Source: a virus. From it: a stretch of 21,837 bases of DNA. How positions within the stretch are numbered: the stretch's first letter is position 1; the number at the start of each line of letters is the position of its first letter. The translations under genes and the position numbers were made by a program. Under the pieces are notes generated by a model. That model was given only the letters and a program-made list of their open reading frames with translations. It had not been told where the DNA came from and did no database searches. The stretch spans positions 1 through 21,837 of the IMG/VR virus record IMGVR_UViG_3300010318_000064. One strand, written 5' to 3'. Positions 12,907-19,030 of this stretch are shown here, one piece after another.

Positions 12907-13121
12907 TATCTCAACCCCTGCTGTCGTTGTCTAACTTTTGGTTCCTTGTAGTCTTTCCACTCTTTATAATATTCTTTTGTCTCTTCAATAATCTCGTTAT
13001 ACTCTTGCTGGGTAATGTATCCCTTTTTGAGTCTCGTCTTTAGGAGAGTCTTTTCAGTCTTTAGTGCTTGCCCCTTCTTTCGGAGCATACTATCAATTAA
13101 AGTTTCTTTTGTCCAAGCCAT
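12906..13121 (-). CDS. Small basic helical protein, 71 aa
   Basis: A 71-residue protein rich in Lys and Glu, predicted almost entirely helical (KTRLKKGYITQQEYNEIIEE). K-K-G-Y-I-T-Q-Q-E-Y resembles the short helical hairpin (SHOCT-like) found at the ends of some proteins, but this is weak. Start ATG 13121 overlaps the previous stop (TAATG). Function unknown. Confidence 0.7.
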   Translation of the reverse strand: MAWTKETLIDSMLRKKGQALKTEKTLLKTRLKKGYITQQEYNEIIEETKEYYKEWKDYKEPKVRQRQQGLR

Positions 13122-13369
13122 TATCTTTTGCCTTTCTTCAGTCGTTTTCTCAAATAACCTGTAATCTCATCGTCCTGTGAGGTTTCTATTTCTTCCAAGC
13201 CTTCTTCTTCCTCTGGTTCAATAATGTCCCACTGAACTCTCTCCATAGTATCACTACCATAAATGGAAGTCAAGTGTTTTTTTAAGGTCGCCTCGGTTTT
13301 AAATGGGAAAGTTGTTGTCTTGCTCTTGATGCCATCGTCTTGTAATAGATACACGGTTGCTTCAATCAT
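13121..13369 (-). CDS. Unknown acidic-middle protein, 82 aa
   Basis: An 82-residue protein: an N-terminal beta-like part (MIEATVYLLQDD; TTTFPFKTEATLKKHLTSIY), an acidic linker (EPEEEEGLEEIE) and a basic end (YLRKRLKKGKR). ATG 13369 is chosen over a TTG two codons earlier, because AGGG lies nine bases ahead of it. It overlaps the previous gene by eight bases. Not recognised. Confidence 0.7.
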   Translation of the reverse strand: MIEATVYLLQDDGIKSKTTTFPFKTEATLKKHLTSIYGSDTMERVQWDIIEPEEEEGLEEIETSQDDEITGYLRKRLKKGKR

Positions 13370-13805
13370 TTTCAAAAACCCTAAACATAGTCACTCCTGC
13401 CGTTAATTTTTCCATCTCATACTCACAATTTAGTCTCTCGGTTTCGTTTATAAAATAGTTTGCATTTAACCCAATGTTGTTATCAAATGCGATATTAAAA
13501 GGAGGTTTAACGAATGATTCAAATTCCTCATACTTCTCTATCTGCTCCGAATAAGAATGTACACCTCTCAAGTCCAATGTTCTCATTCTCCTTTGCTTCG
13601 TGCGATACTTCTTTGTAGAAGCGTACAGTATTTTAACCCTACCAAGGTCAACCATCTCCCAGAAGTGACTCTTACGCACACCAATGATTTTGTTCCTAAA
13701 AAGATAGAACCACTTTGCGCGAGTCTCCCTCATGATAACGGCGGACCCAACCTCCGTAACTATCATGTCTCCTTTCTTTATGTTATCTCGATACTGATGA
13801 TTCAA
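13362..13805 (-). CDS. Protein with N-terminal barrel-like domain, 147 aa
   Basis: The first ~65 residues follow the local barrel pattern (I-K-K-G-D-M-I-V-T-E-V-G-S-A-V-I-M-R, W-F-Y-L-F-R, then V-D-L-G-R-V-K-I-L-Y). The remaining ~80 are unrelated and not recognised (FVKPPFNIAFDNNIGLNANY). The start is TTG 13805, nine bases after GGAG and overlapping the TGA of the 40-aa membrane gene (TTGA). A TTG five codons earlier is less likely. Confidence 0.65.
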   Translation of the reverse strand: MNHQYRDNIKKGDMIVTEVGSAVIMRETRAKWFYLFRNKIIGVRKSHFWEMVDLGRVKILYASTKKYRTKQRRMRTLDLRGVHSYSEQIEKYEEFESFVKPPFNIAFDNNIGLNANYFINETERLNCEYEMEKLTAGVTMFRVFEND

Positions 13806-13924
13806 TGTCTCGTTCTCCAAAGCAAGTATAACTGAAGCACAAGCAGAATTAGCACTAGAGCAATATACAACTCTTTATTCTCCAATGTGACGACTGCTTG
13901 CCAGTCTACTTCATCTATTAGCAC
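13802..13924 (-). CDS. Micro membrane protein, 40 aa
   Basis: A 40-residue frame starting with GTG 13924, eight bases after GAGGAT and 14 bases inside the preceding barrel gene. An acidic lead (LIDEVDW) precedes one very hydrophobic helix (about residues 19-36, LYIALVLILLVLQLYLLW) and a basic end (RTRH). Its TGA overlaps the next start (TTGA). It fills an otherwise empty 100-base gap. Function unknown. Confidence 0.6.
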   Translation of the reverse strand: MLIDEVDWQAVVTLENKELYIALVLILLVLQLYLLWRTRH

Positions 13925-14096
13925 TTTTTAATATCCTCAAGTCTCCAGACCAAACCCACATTTTCTGTGTTCCAAATATGACTCTCATCTTGCCGACCTC
14001 GTTTGGTTCTTCTAGCACCATACCAACTTTTATTCTTGGTGTCAATAGAGAATCTTCTTTCCAGTGTATATATTCTACAAGGTCGCCCCTTTTCAT
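13911..14096 (-). CDS. Small KxGDLV-type beta-barrel protein, 61 aa
   Basis: A compact family member: M-K-R-G-D-L-V-E-Y-I, then V-G-M-V-L-E-E-P, M-R-V-I-F-G-T and a closing W-V-W-S-G-D-L-R-I-L. The layout matches the 9804-10055 product closely (G-M-V, V-V-F, W-I-W-N-L). ATG 14096 overlaps the DUF2061 stop (ATGA), so I prefer it to a GTG at 14114. Function unknown. Confidence 0.75.
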   Translation of the reverse strand: MKRGDLVEYIHWKEDSLLTPRIKVGMVLEEPNEVGKMRVIFGTQKMWVWSGDLRILKSANR

Positions 14097-14299
14097 TCTT
14101 GACCAACGCCCCACTTACACTTGTACCACGCACGTTCATGCAAGTAGTAGAGTGCTGTTTTGGTAATAACCTCAACTCCACTAAACGCTGCGCCAAGTTC
14201 TACACTACCAGTGAGAAACCACGCCAACAGGAACGTGTCTACTGTGCCGACCAGTCTCCAGGTCAGTGCCTTAGCAATGTGCCGCTTCTTCTGAACCAT
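14093..14299 (-). CDS. DUF2061 membrane protein
   Basis: A 68-residue protein matching DUF2061 (PF09834): K-R-H-I-A-K-A-L-T-W-R (5-15), G-T-V-D-T-F-L-L-A-W-F-L-T-G and I-T-K-T-A-L-Y-Y-L-H-E-R-A-W. Two membrane segments (about 14-30 and 34-50) are likely. In bacteria the family is often fused or next to sulfate-metabolism genes, but its role is not established. ATG 14299 with GGAGG nine bases ahead; it overlaps the UV endonuclease by 29 bases. Confidence 0.88.
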   Translation of the reverse strand: MVQKKRHIAKALTWRLVGTVDTFLLAWFLTGSVELGAAFSGVEVITKTALYYLHERAWYKCKWGVGQE

Positions 14300-15230
14300 T
14301 TGCAATCGCCTCCATCTCTAAAATCGCTCGATACTTAAGTAGTCCCAACTCTTTCTTCTTGCACTCCAGCATCATATCATAGTTGACACCATAGTTATCA
14401 ACTGGTTTGTAGATGTAGTCAGAGTGTGCTTGCTCCCTAATCTTGGGGTCTCCCTGTTCTTCTCGTCGAGACTCGGATAGATGAACAACTGGCGTAACAC
14501 CATTCCAAGTAGACGCTGCCAACTGAACTGCTTCACCTTCCGTTTGACCACCAGTGCAGAACCTGTGGTGATGATAGTCAAATACGATAGGGATGTGAAT
14601 TGTTTTGTGTATGTAGTCATACAGATGACGAGTCGACCACATAGATGCCTTATCATCGTTCTCGACTGTTAGACGGTTTTGGCAATTAGCAGACAACTTC
14701 AGAAAGTTTCGGCACCAACGGTCTGCCGTGCCTGCAAAGTCTCCACCGTATGTACCACCGACATGAATGTTAATCTTCGCATAAGGCGTAGGTTCCAACC
14801 CCATCAAGTCAAACACTTCTGAATGAGTCTCCAACTCCTTGATAGTCTTGCGGACAGTCTCTTCGTTTGGAGAACCCAACACATTGAATGGTCCTGGGTG
14901 AGTTGTAATACGGTGACCATGTTTCCACGCATACATACCAGCTTGGTCCAACCACCATGCAATATTTTCATAATCTGGCAAGTCTTTTAGATTGTACTCC
15001 GAAGACCAAGGAAACAAGTCTGAAGACAATCGGAAGAATTTGATTCCATGTTCCTCATTCCACTGGAGGATTTTTAGAAGGTCTTGTGCGTTCTGTAACC
15101 CCAACTCTGAAGCATAAGCAATGCCCTTTTCTTGAAACGTCTTCTTGACCATAGAGCGGTTTGTTGTAACACGCTTGGACTTTGGAAGTGTTGACAAGTT
15201 CATGTTAATGCAAGCATATCCAAGGTTCAT
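14271..15230 (-). CDS. uvsE: UV-damage endonuclease (UvsE/UVDE)
   Basis: ATP-independent endonuclease that nicks DNA 5' of cyclobutane dimers and 6-4 photoproducts, starting excision repair. The 319 residues form a TIM barrel with metal-binding motifs visible in order: F-R-L-S-S-D-L-F-P-W, T-H-P-G-P, I-N-I-H-V-G-G, V-E-N-D-D, F-D-Y-H-H-H-R and V-H-L-S-E-S. It starts with the family-typical M-N-L-G-Y-A-C-I-N. The SD AAGGAC is eight bases ahead of ATG 15230. It has its own promoter. Expected to protect phage DNA in sunlit environments (inference). Confidence 0.95.
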   Translation of the reverse strand: MNLGYACINMNLSTLPKSKRVTTNRSMVKKTFQEKGIAYASELGLQNAQDLLKILQWNEEHGIKFFRLSSDLFPWSSEYNLKDLPDYENIAWWLDQAGMYAWKHGHRITTHPGPFNVLGSPNEETVRKTIKELETHSEVFDLMGLEPTPYAKINIHVGGTYGGDFAGTADRWCRNFLKLSANCQNRLTVENDDKASMWSTRHLYDYIHKTIHIPIVFDYHHHRFCTGGQTEGEAVQLAASTWNGVTPVVHLSESRREEQGDPKIREQAHSDYIYKPVDNYGVNYDMMLECKKKELGLLKYRAILEMEAIANGSEEAAHC

Positions 15231-15260
15231 AATGTAGTCCTTTCTTGTTGTTGTTTATAT

Positions 15261-15289
15261 ACTATAGGGGATGTTTGGTTGGATGTCAA
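15261..15289 (-). promoter_or_regulatory. Sigma70 promoter of the UV endonuclease
   Basis: TTGACA (15289-15284), 17 bases, TATAGT (15266-15261), in the 60-base gene-free gap before the UV endonuclease gene. Predicted start near 15254. Confidence 0.85.
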
Positions 15290-15290
15290 G

Positions 15291-15917
15291 TTATTCTTCT
15301 AAAATTCTTTTTTGGATTGCTCTGACTGCCATTCTCTGAAGACGTGGTAGTTGGTTGTAGGTTTCGAGTTCCACGCCTTCTTTTGTGGTAAAAGGTCTGT
15401 TATTGATTCTGGTCATAAACTCCGCTTCTTGACCCATAGACAAGTCTCCTGTCATACTTTTCTCTCCGTAACCTGGGAACTCTGCATTGTTTGTGCCGAT
15501 AAGGTGAGCGCCTTTTCCTCCCTTGGGAAACACGATGATAGAGTCCTGACAAAACTTCTCTCCGAGTGCTGCCAACCTGTCAACAAAGTCGGTGTCATCA
15601 TTTAAGTTGACACAAAATAGACTATCTTCTTTTACTTCCTTGGCGAGAGGAGTATTGAAGTCCTCAATGTAAGAACCGTCCACCTTGGTAACACCGTATC
15701 CGAGACCAAGCAAGGTTGCCTTGAGGTCCCTGTTTCTCTCCATGTTGTCACCACCGATAACTGCCTTATCAGTACATCTTGAGTCATCGTTAGAGTCATC
15801 TCTGAAAGCAGTGATAATAACACAGTCGTGCTCCATAATGTGTTTGTAAATTCTGCTTAACCCAGATTCGTTAATGAATCCTCTCCATTCATTTAAAATG
15901 TTTTTCATATCAGTCAT
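15291..15917 (-). CDS. DUF3293-like protein with possible capsid-targeting N-terminus
   Basis: A 208-residue protein. The body shows I-I-T-A-F-R-D-D, E-R-N-R-D-L-K-A-T-L-L-G-L-G-Y and V-D-G-S-Y, which resemble DUF3293 proteins, and later V-F-P-K-G-G-K-G-A-H-L-I-G-T. The N-terminus (MKNILNEWRGFINE|SG) is an amphipathic helix ending in I-N-E. It resembles the targeting peptide of T4 internal head proteins, cut by the head protease after (L/I)xE. Packaging into the virion is inference. Start ATG 15917 with AAGGAG seven bases ahead; the ~30 residues that precede it in the open frame lie over another gene. Confidence 0.7.
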   Translation of the reverse strand: MTDMKNILNEWRGFINESGLSRIYKHIMEHDCVIITAFRDDSNDDSRCTDKAVIGGDNMERNRDLKATLLGLGYGVTKVDGSYIEDFNTPLAKEVKEDSLFCVNLNDDTDFVDRLAALGEKFCQDSIIVFPKGGKGAHLIGTNNAEFPGYGEKSMTGDLSMGQEAEFMTRINNRPFTTKEGVELETYNQLPRLQRMAVRAIQKRILEE

Positions 15918-16032
15918 GATTTTTCTCCTTGTGTTTCTTTTTCCTTGTATACTTCTTTTTGTTCTTGTGAGGTTTAACACCACCACCGAACCGCTGCTGC
16001 AATGCAACTGCGAATGGGTTTCTCTTTTTCAC
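15910..16032 (-). CDS. Very basic small protein, 40 aa
   Basis: A 40-residue frame starting with GTG 16032, one base after the endolysin stop; its TGA overlaps the next gene by eight bases. About 40 percent is Lys, Arg or His (KPHKNKKKYTRKKKHKEKNH), after a short N-P-F-A-V-A-L-Q-Q-R-F segment. I have seen similar N-P-x-A-x-A-L ... K-K-Y-x-R-K short proteins in other large phages. Probably nucleic-acid binding. It lacks a strong SD and may depend on coupling to the endolysin gene. Confidence 0.6.
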   Translation of the reverse strand: MKKRNPFAVALQQRFGGGVKPHKNKKKYTRKKKHKEKNHD

Positions 16033-16033
16033 T

Positions 16034-16948
16034 TTACCACCAACTTTCTTGCCAGACACAGTGCTTTACATCTTCCCATGGTCCAAAATCACGACACTCT
16101 TTAAGTGTGTAAATCTTCAACAACTCTCCGCCAAAGGTTGACACACCTGGTTCCAGCGCCTTCTCATACTGGAAGTGCCACCACTCTGCTCCAAGATAAC
16201 TGCCGCCGGTCTTGAATGAACGTCTGCACTTTATGCCCTCGAACCCGTGCTTCTTCGCCAAGTCTGTGAAAGAAAAGAACCTGTCCTCAACGACTACTCT
16301 TGTGTTGTTGTAGGTGTAGGCAGTTATCTTGCGAACCGGAACACTCTCGTCTGTTGTTCTACACCAAACGTTCCAGTTTCTATCTCCAACCTCTTCTACA
16401 ACAAACCTTTCCTTTTTTGGGTTGTTCATTCCAGAGTCCAACGCCATGTCGAACGCTAAACCTGTGTAGTGAAGAGATTTAGAAGAACGACTTGCCATCT
16501 TCTTGCTGTCAGACAGAGGTCTCTTTGCTCCAGCGGAGGTTATAACTCCACCAAGCGAAATGACTTCGTGCCTAAGTTTATTGTATGCAACCGAAACATC
16601 TTCCCTAAGACGAAAGTATGAATAACCTTGACTTCCGTCCACTTGGTCTGCCTCAACCTTTACCCACTTTAACTTAACACTCGACTCCTCTGGGTCAGGG
16701 TAGTCTCCCAACTCGAACTTTAGTTCCGAGTGTCCTGCTGCATCCAGTGCTTCGTTGATTTCTCTTAATGTTCCCTTTCCAACAATACCGTCTGGGTGCA
16801 ACTCGACTGACTCCTGAAACTTCTCTACCTGTATTTCAGTTCCATGTCCAAAGATACCGTCTACAGTTCCCACATTATAACCCAGTGCTTTCAATGCTCT
16901 TTGGAGTTCTTTTACATCCTCTCCCCTAGAACCGTTCTTTATAATCAT
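16034..16948 (-). CDS. Endolysin: peptidoglycan-binding domain plus M15 D,D-peptidase
   Basis: A 304-residue cell-wall enzyme. Residues 1-66 are a PG_binding_1 domain (GSRGEDVKELQRALKALGY; D-G-I-F-G; F-Q; D-G-I-V-G-K-G-T). The C-terminal part is an M15 zinc peptidase: S-L-H160-Y-T-G-L-A-F-D167 and E255-W-W-H258, giving zinc ligands H160, D167 and H258 and catalytic E255. It cuts D-Ala-D-Ala or peptide cross-links. No signal peptide, so a cytoplasmic endolysin needing a holin, or a virion enzyme. Start ATG 16948 overlaps the previous TGA (ATGA); an ATG five codons earlier is less likely. Confidence 0.92.
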   Translation of the reverse strand: MIIKNGSRGEDVKELQRALKALGYNVGTVDGIFGHGTEIQVEKFQESVELHPDGIVGKGTLREINEALDAAGHSELKFELGDYPDPEESSVKLKWVKVEADQVDGSQGYSYFRLREDVSVAYNKLRHEVISLGGVITSAGAKRPLSDSKKMASRSSKSLHYTGLAFDMALDSGMNNPKKERFVVEEVGDRNWNVWCRTTDESVPVRKITAYTYNNTRVVVEDRFFSFTDLAKKHGFEGIKCRRSFKTGGSYLGAEWWHFQYEKALEPGVSTFGGELLKIYTLKECRDFGPWEDVKHCVWQESWW

Positions 16949-17322
16949 TTCTCTGGTCTCCATAGATACTTAATCCAATTATATCTCTTTCTGTTATCCA
17001 AGTAGAAGTGCTCCTTATCGTGCTCATATGCCTCTCTTTCGAAACATATATTGTGGTATGCCTTTTTGCCATCTCCCTTGTACTTTGCGAATAGCACTAA
17101 ATAGTGCAACCCGTACAATATCCATTGGAATACGAAAAGGCATTCGAGTTGCTGCTGAAAATGGATAGTTTCGTGCCTCTTTGTCTTTTCTGACATCTTT
17201 CCCCTACACCAAACCCAGATAGCAAACGAGTTTGCCCACACATTAATGGGCGCAACCTTTGATAACCACACTGGTACTCTACTATTTTCATAAAATATAG
17301 GTTTTAAATTTCTTAAGTTCAT
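16945..17322 (-). CDS. Putative HExxH zinc-binding membrane-associated protein
   Basis: A 125-residue protein with R-H50-E51-T-I-H54, a HExxH zinc-peptidase motif, and E97 in F-E-R-E-A-Y-E as a possible third ligand 43 residues later (gluzincin-like). A hydrophobic segment follows the motif (about 62-79, LFVFQWILYGLHYLVLF), and another lies at 28-38. It may be a small membrane metalloprotease or just a zinc-binding protein. It directly precedes and overlaps the endolysin gene, so a part in lysis or envelope attack is possible. Start ATG 17322 with AGAGGAT ahead. Confidence 0.65.
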   Translation of the reverse strand: MNLRNLKPIFYENSRVPVWLSKVAPINVWANSFAIWVWCRGKMSEKTKRHETIHFQQQLECLFVFQWILYGLHYLVLFAKYKGDGKKAYHNICFEREAYEHDKEHFYLDNRKRYNWIKYLWRPEK

Positions 17323-17324
17323 AT

Positions 17325-17564
17325 TCAATCCTCTCTTTGGTAAACCCACAACCACTTGCTATATACCCATCCAACATCAGAGTTGTTTTTCCCAGTTCTC
17401 TGAAAGTAGTCGTACTGCATCGTGCCAGGTACCATCTTTACATATGCCATTTCTAAACCATCTTCCTCTAAAATGCGCATCTTAAGGAGCAAAGCACACC
17501 ATTCCTCTCTTCTGTAGAGTGAATGATGCACTAAGTCACCAACTTTTATCTTTCTATACTTCAC
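17325..17564 (-). CDS. Small KxGDLV-type beta-barrel protein, 79 aa
   Basis: Family pattern: I-K-V-G-D-L-V-H-H-S (6-15), a strand (WCALLLKMRILEE), another (EMAYVKMVPG) and a closing W-V-Y-S-K-W-L-W-V-Y. The start is uncertain: GTG 17564 has no SD, and no ATG precedes the motif. It follows a candidate 44-aa membrane gene by seven bases. Function unknown. Confidence 0.7.
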   Translation of the reverse strand: MKYRKIKVGDLVHHSLYRREEWCALLLKMRILEEDGLEMAYVKMVPGTMQYDYFQRTGKNNSDVGWVYSKWLWVYQRED

Positions 17565-17571
17565 GTACTAA

Positions 17572-17706
17572 TTAGTGCTTGTTCACAGAATGAACGCCAT
17601 CCCTCTTGTTATCTTCGTATGTTTTCCACATGAAGACCGCACCAGTAAAAACCAGAGACCAAACAATTAAAGATAATGTTTCGATGACTTTGACAGATAG
17701 TTTAAT
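17572..17706 (-). CDS. Candidate small membrane protein with ATT start, 44 aa
   Basis: A 44-codon open frame filling a 156-base gap. No ATG, GTG or TTG precedes its hydrophobic part; the best start is ATT 17706, nine bases after GGGGAG. One membrane helix (about residues 8-27, IETLSLIVWSLVFTGAVFMW) is followed by a charged tail (KTYEDNKRDG). The gap position and helix-plus-tail design match the other micro membrane genes. The rare start lowers confidence; a start at the internal ATG would leave only the tail. Confidence 0.4.
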   Translation of the reverse strand: MKLSVKVIETLSLIVWSLVFTGAVFMWKTYEDNKRDGVHSVNKH

Positions 17707-17720
17707 GACCTTTCACTCCC

Positions 17721-18104
17721 CTACACCGAAGATTTTTCGAATCTAGGTGAAACTTTGAACAACTTCCTGACTCCCTTGGTCTGTCTGATTGCTCTGATTA
17801 TTGCGGACTTTGCGTCTTCAGGCGACCTCAAGATGCCCGGCAGACTAGGAATGAACTTAATCTTAAGTCCTGCAACGTAATCTGTTTCTGAAATCTTCTC
17901 GTTCGCCACCTTGATGGTAACAACAGTCACGCTCGGGATTGCACGAATATCAGCAACGATATCCTCTAGACCTCTATACCCCTGCTCACCAGACGATTCT
18001 GCCTTGTATCCGAGCATCAGGTAAAACTGATAAACTCCAGTTTGTCGAGACCGTTGTGCTTTTTCTGGAATAAGTGAGTCAAAATATTCTTGTATTTCTT
18101 TCAT
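17721..18104 (-). CDS. Conserved phage hypothetical protein, 127 aa
   Basis: A 127-residue protein similar to conserved proteins I recall from marine phages: G-V-Y-Q-F-Y-L-M-L-G-Y-K, then G-L-E-D-I-V-A-D-I-R-A-I-P-S-V-T-V-V-T and L-K-I-K-F-I-P-S-L-P-G. Alternating strands and helices suggest a ferredoxin-like alpha-beta fold. Function unknown. Start ATG 18104 with AAAAGGAC ahead. It lies just past the Hsp20 terminator with no clear promoter of its own, so it may depend on readthrough. Confidence 0.75.
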   Translation of the reverse strand: MKEIQEYFDSLIPEKAQRSRQTGVYQFYLMLGYKAESSGEQGYRGLEDIVADIRAIPSVTVVTIKVANEKISETDYVAGLKIKFIPSLPGILRSPEDAKSAIIRAIRQTKGVRKLFKVSPRFEKSSV

Positions 18105-18130
18105 AGTCTGTCCTTTTAGGTATAGTAAAT

Positions 18131-18169
18131 AGTAAATAAAGAAAAGAAAGGAGGGGCAAATGCCCCTCC
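18131..18169 (-). terminator. Rho-independent terminator after Hsp20
   Basis: The transcript forms GGAGGGGCA-TT-TGCCCCTCC (nine pairs), followed by a U-rich tail (TTTCTTTTCTTTATTT). It starts three bases past the Hsp20 stop. Confidence 0.9.
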
Positions 18170-18171
18170 AG

Positions 18172-18597
18172 TTACTGTATTTCTATCGACAGGGATTTGA
18201 CCTCCGGTCTTTGTGGAACTCTAACTGAAAGTAAACCATTCTCAAACGACGCTTTCGCACCGGCAAGGTCAAGGTTGTCGTCATAATTCACATAGGTTCT
18301 CGTAAAGTTCCTACGAGCAATCCTTTGTCTCTTTTCATTATCCTCATCAACTTGACCAGTGATGGTAATGCTTCGCTTATCAGGTTGTATGTCAATAGAG
18401 AGTTCTTTCTTCTTGAACCCTGCTAAAGCAAACTCCAACACAGTGGAACCATCATCGTCTCGATAAATGTCGGCAACGGGATAACCCTGTGTGGATGCCC
18501 TGAGATGGGTAGGAAAGTCATTGAAGAAGTTGTCAAAAACCTCATTAATAACTTTGTGACCTAAAAGTCCAGGTCGATATGTAGTAATTGCATTCAT
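18172..18597 (-). CDS. hsp20: Small heat-shock protein Hsp20 (IbpA-like)
   Basis: ATP-independent chaperone that holds unfolded proteins. 141 residues with an N-terminal arm (V-I-N-E-V-F-D-N-F-F-N-D-F), an alpha-crystallin domain (about 40-130) carrying the signature E-N-G-L-L-S-V-R-V-P (119-128), and a C-terminal I-E-I (138-140), the I-x-I motif used in oligomer assembly. Length is typical of bacterial IbpA/HspH. Start ATG 18597 with AAGGAGG eight bases ahead. Its own promoter and terminator make it a single-gene unit, which suggests separate, strong expression. Confidence 0.95.
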   Translation of the reverse strand: MNAITTYRPGLLGHKVINEVFDNFFNDFPTHLRASTQGYPVADIYRDDDGSTVLEFALAGFKKKELSIDIQPDKRSITITGQVDEDNEKRQRIARRNFTRTYVNYDDNLDLAGAKASFENGLLSVRVPQRPEVKSLSIEIQ

Positions 18598-18667
18598 TGT
18601 TATTTCCTCCTTATTAAGCAAGTTACTCCGATGCCCAAGTCCCTTCCGGCAACTTGGTCATACCTAT

Positions 18668-18695
18668 AGTATAAACACATACTACTGTTTGTCAA
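18668..18695 (-). promoter_or_regulatory. Sigma70 promoter of Hsp20
   Basis: TTGACA (18695-18690), 16 bases, TATACT (18673-18668); alternatively 18 bases to TACTAT. The -35 overlaps the stop codon of the upstream membrane gene. Predicted start near 18661, 64 bases before the ATG. No sigma32-type heat-shock promoter is seen. Confidence 0.75.
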
Positions 18696-19030
18696 TAAAA
18701 AAGTTGAACTAAAATTATTGTTAACGCCAAGGCAAAGCAAATCATAGTCTTCGGCGTGAACATCGATTCCCCCAATAAGAACCATGTTAAAACAGGAAAG
18801 ACGATAAGTCCTGCTGACGAACCGATAAACCTAGCGGTCCACGCCGAACCCGTTTCATCTACGATGAGTTTCCAAGAATACCAAAAAGCGATAGAACAGG
18901 GAATACCTATGACGACTGCTGTCATTATTGGTTTGTTTGCCCACCACGAAGAGAGGTACTGTGCGTTCAGTTGAAACCAACCCGCAACCTGTGCTATTAC
19001 GACTATAAATATCCCTATGTATATATTCAT
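18692..19030 (-). CDS. SMR/DMT-like four-helix membrane protein with Gln14
   Basis: A 112-residue protein with four membrane helices (about 3-21, 34-55, 64-87, 93-111), the size and topology of small multidrug resistance (SMR) transporters. The start resembles EmrE: M-N-x-Y-I and A13-Q14-V15-x-G17, against A-E14-V-x-G in EmrE. Helix 3 ends V-L-T-W-F-L-L-G-E-S, like L-S-W-G-F-F-G-Q-R. The essential proton-coupling Glu14 is replaced by Gln. It may be a non-transporting SMR relative or use another coupling. ATG 19030 overlaps the previous TAA (TAATG) and has GGAA eight bases ahead; a GTG at 19099 lies inside the upstream gene. Confidence 0.65.
   Translation of the reverse strand: MNIYIGIFIVVIAQVAGWFQLNAQYLSSWWANKPIMTAVVIGIPCSIAFWYSWKLIVDETGSAWTARFIGSSAGLIVFPVLTWFLLGESMFTPKTMICFALALTIILVQLFY

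Noticed and set aside
13918-14196. 92-codon minus-strand frame over the 61-aa barrel gene
   Set aside because: It runs out of phase through the DUF2061 and KxGDLV genes, both of which have motifs and coupled starts.
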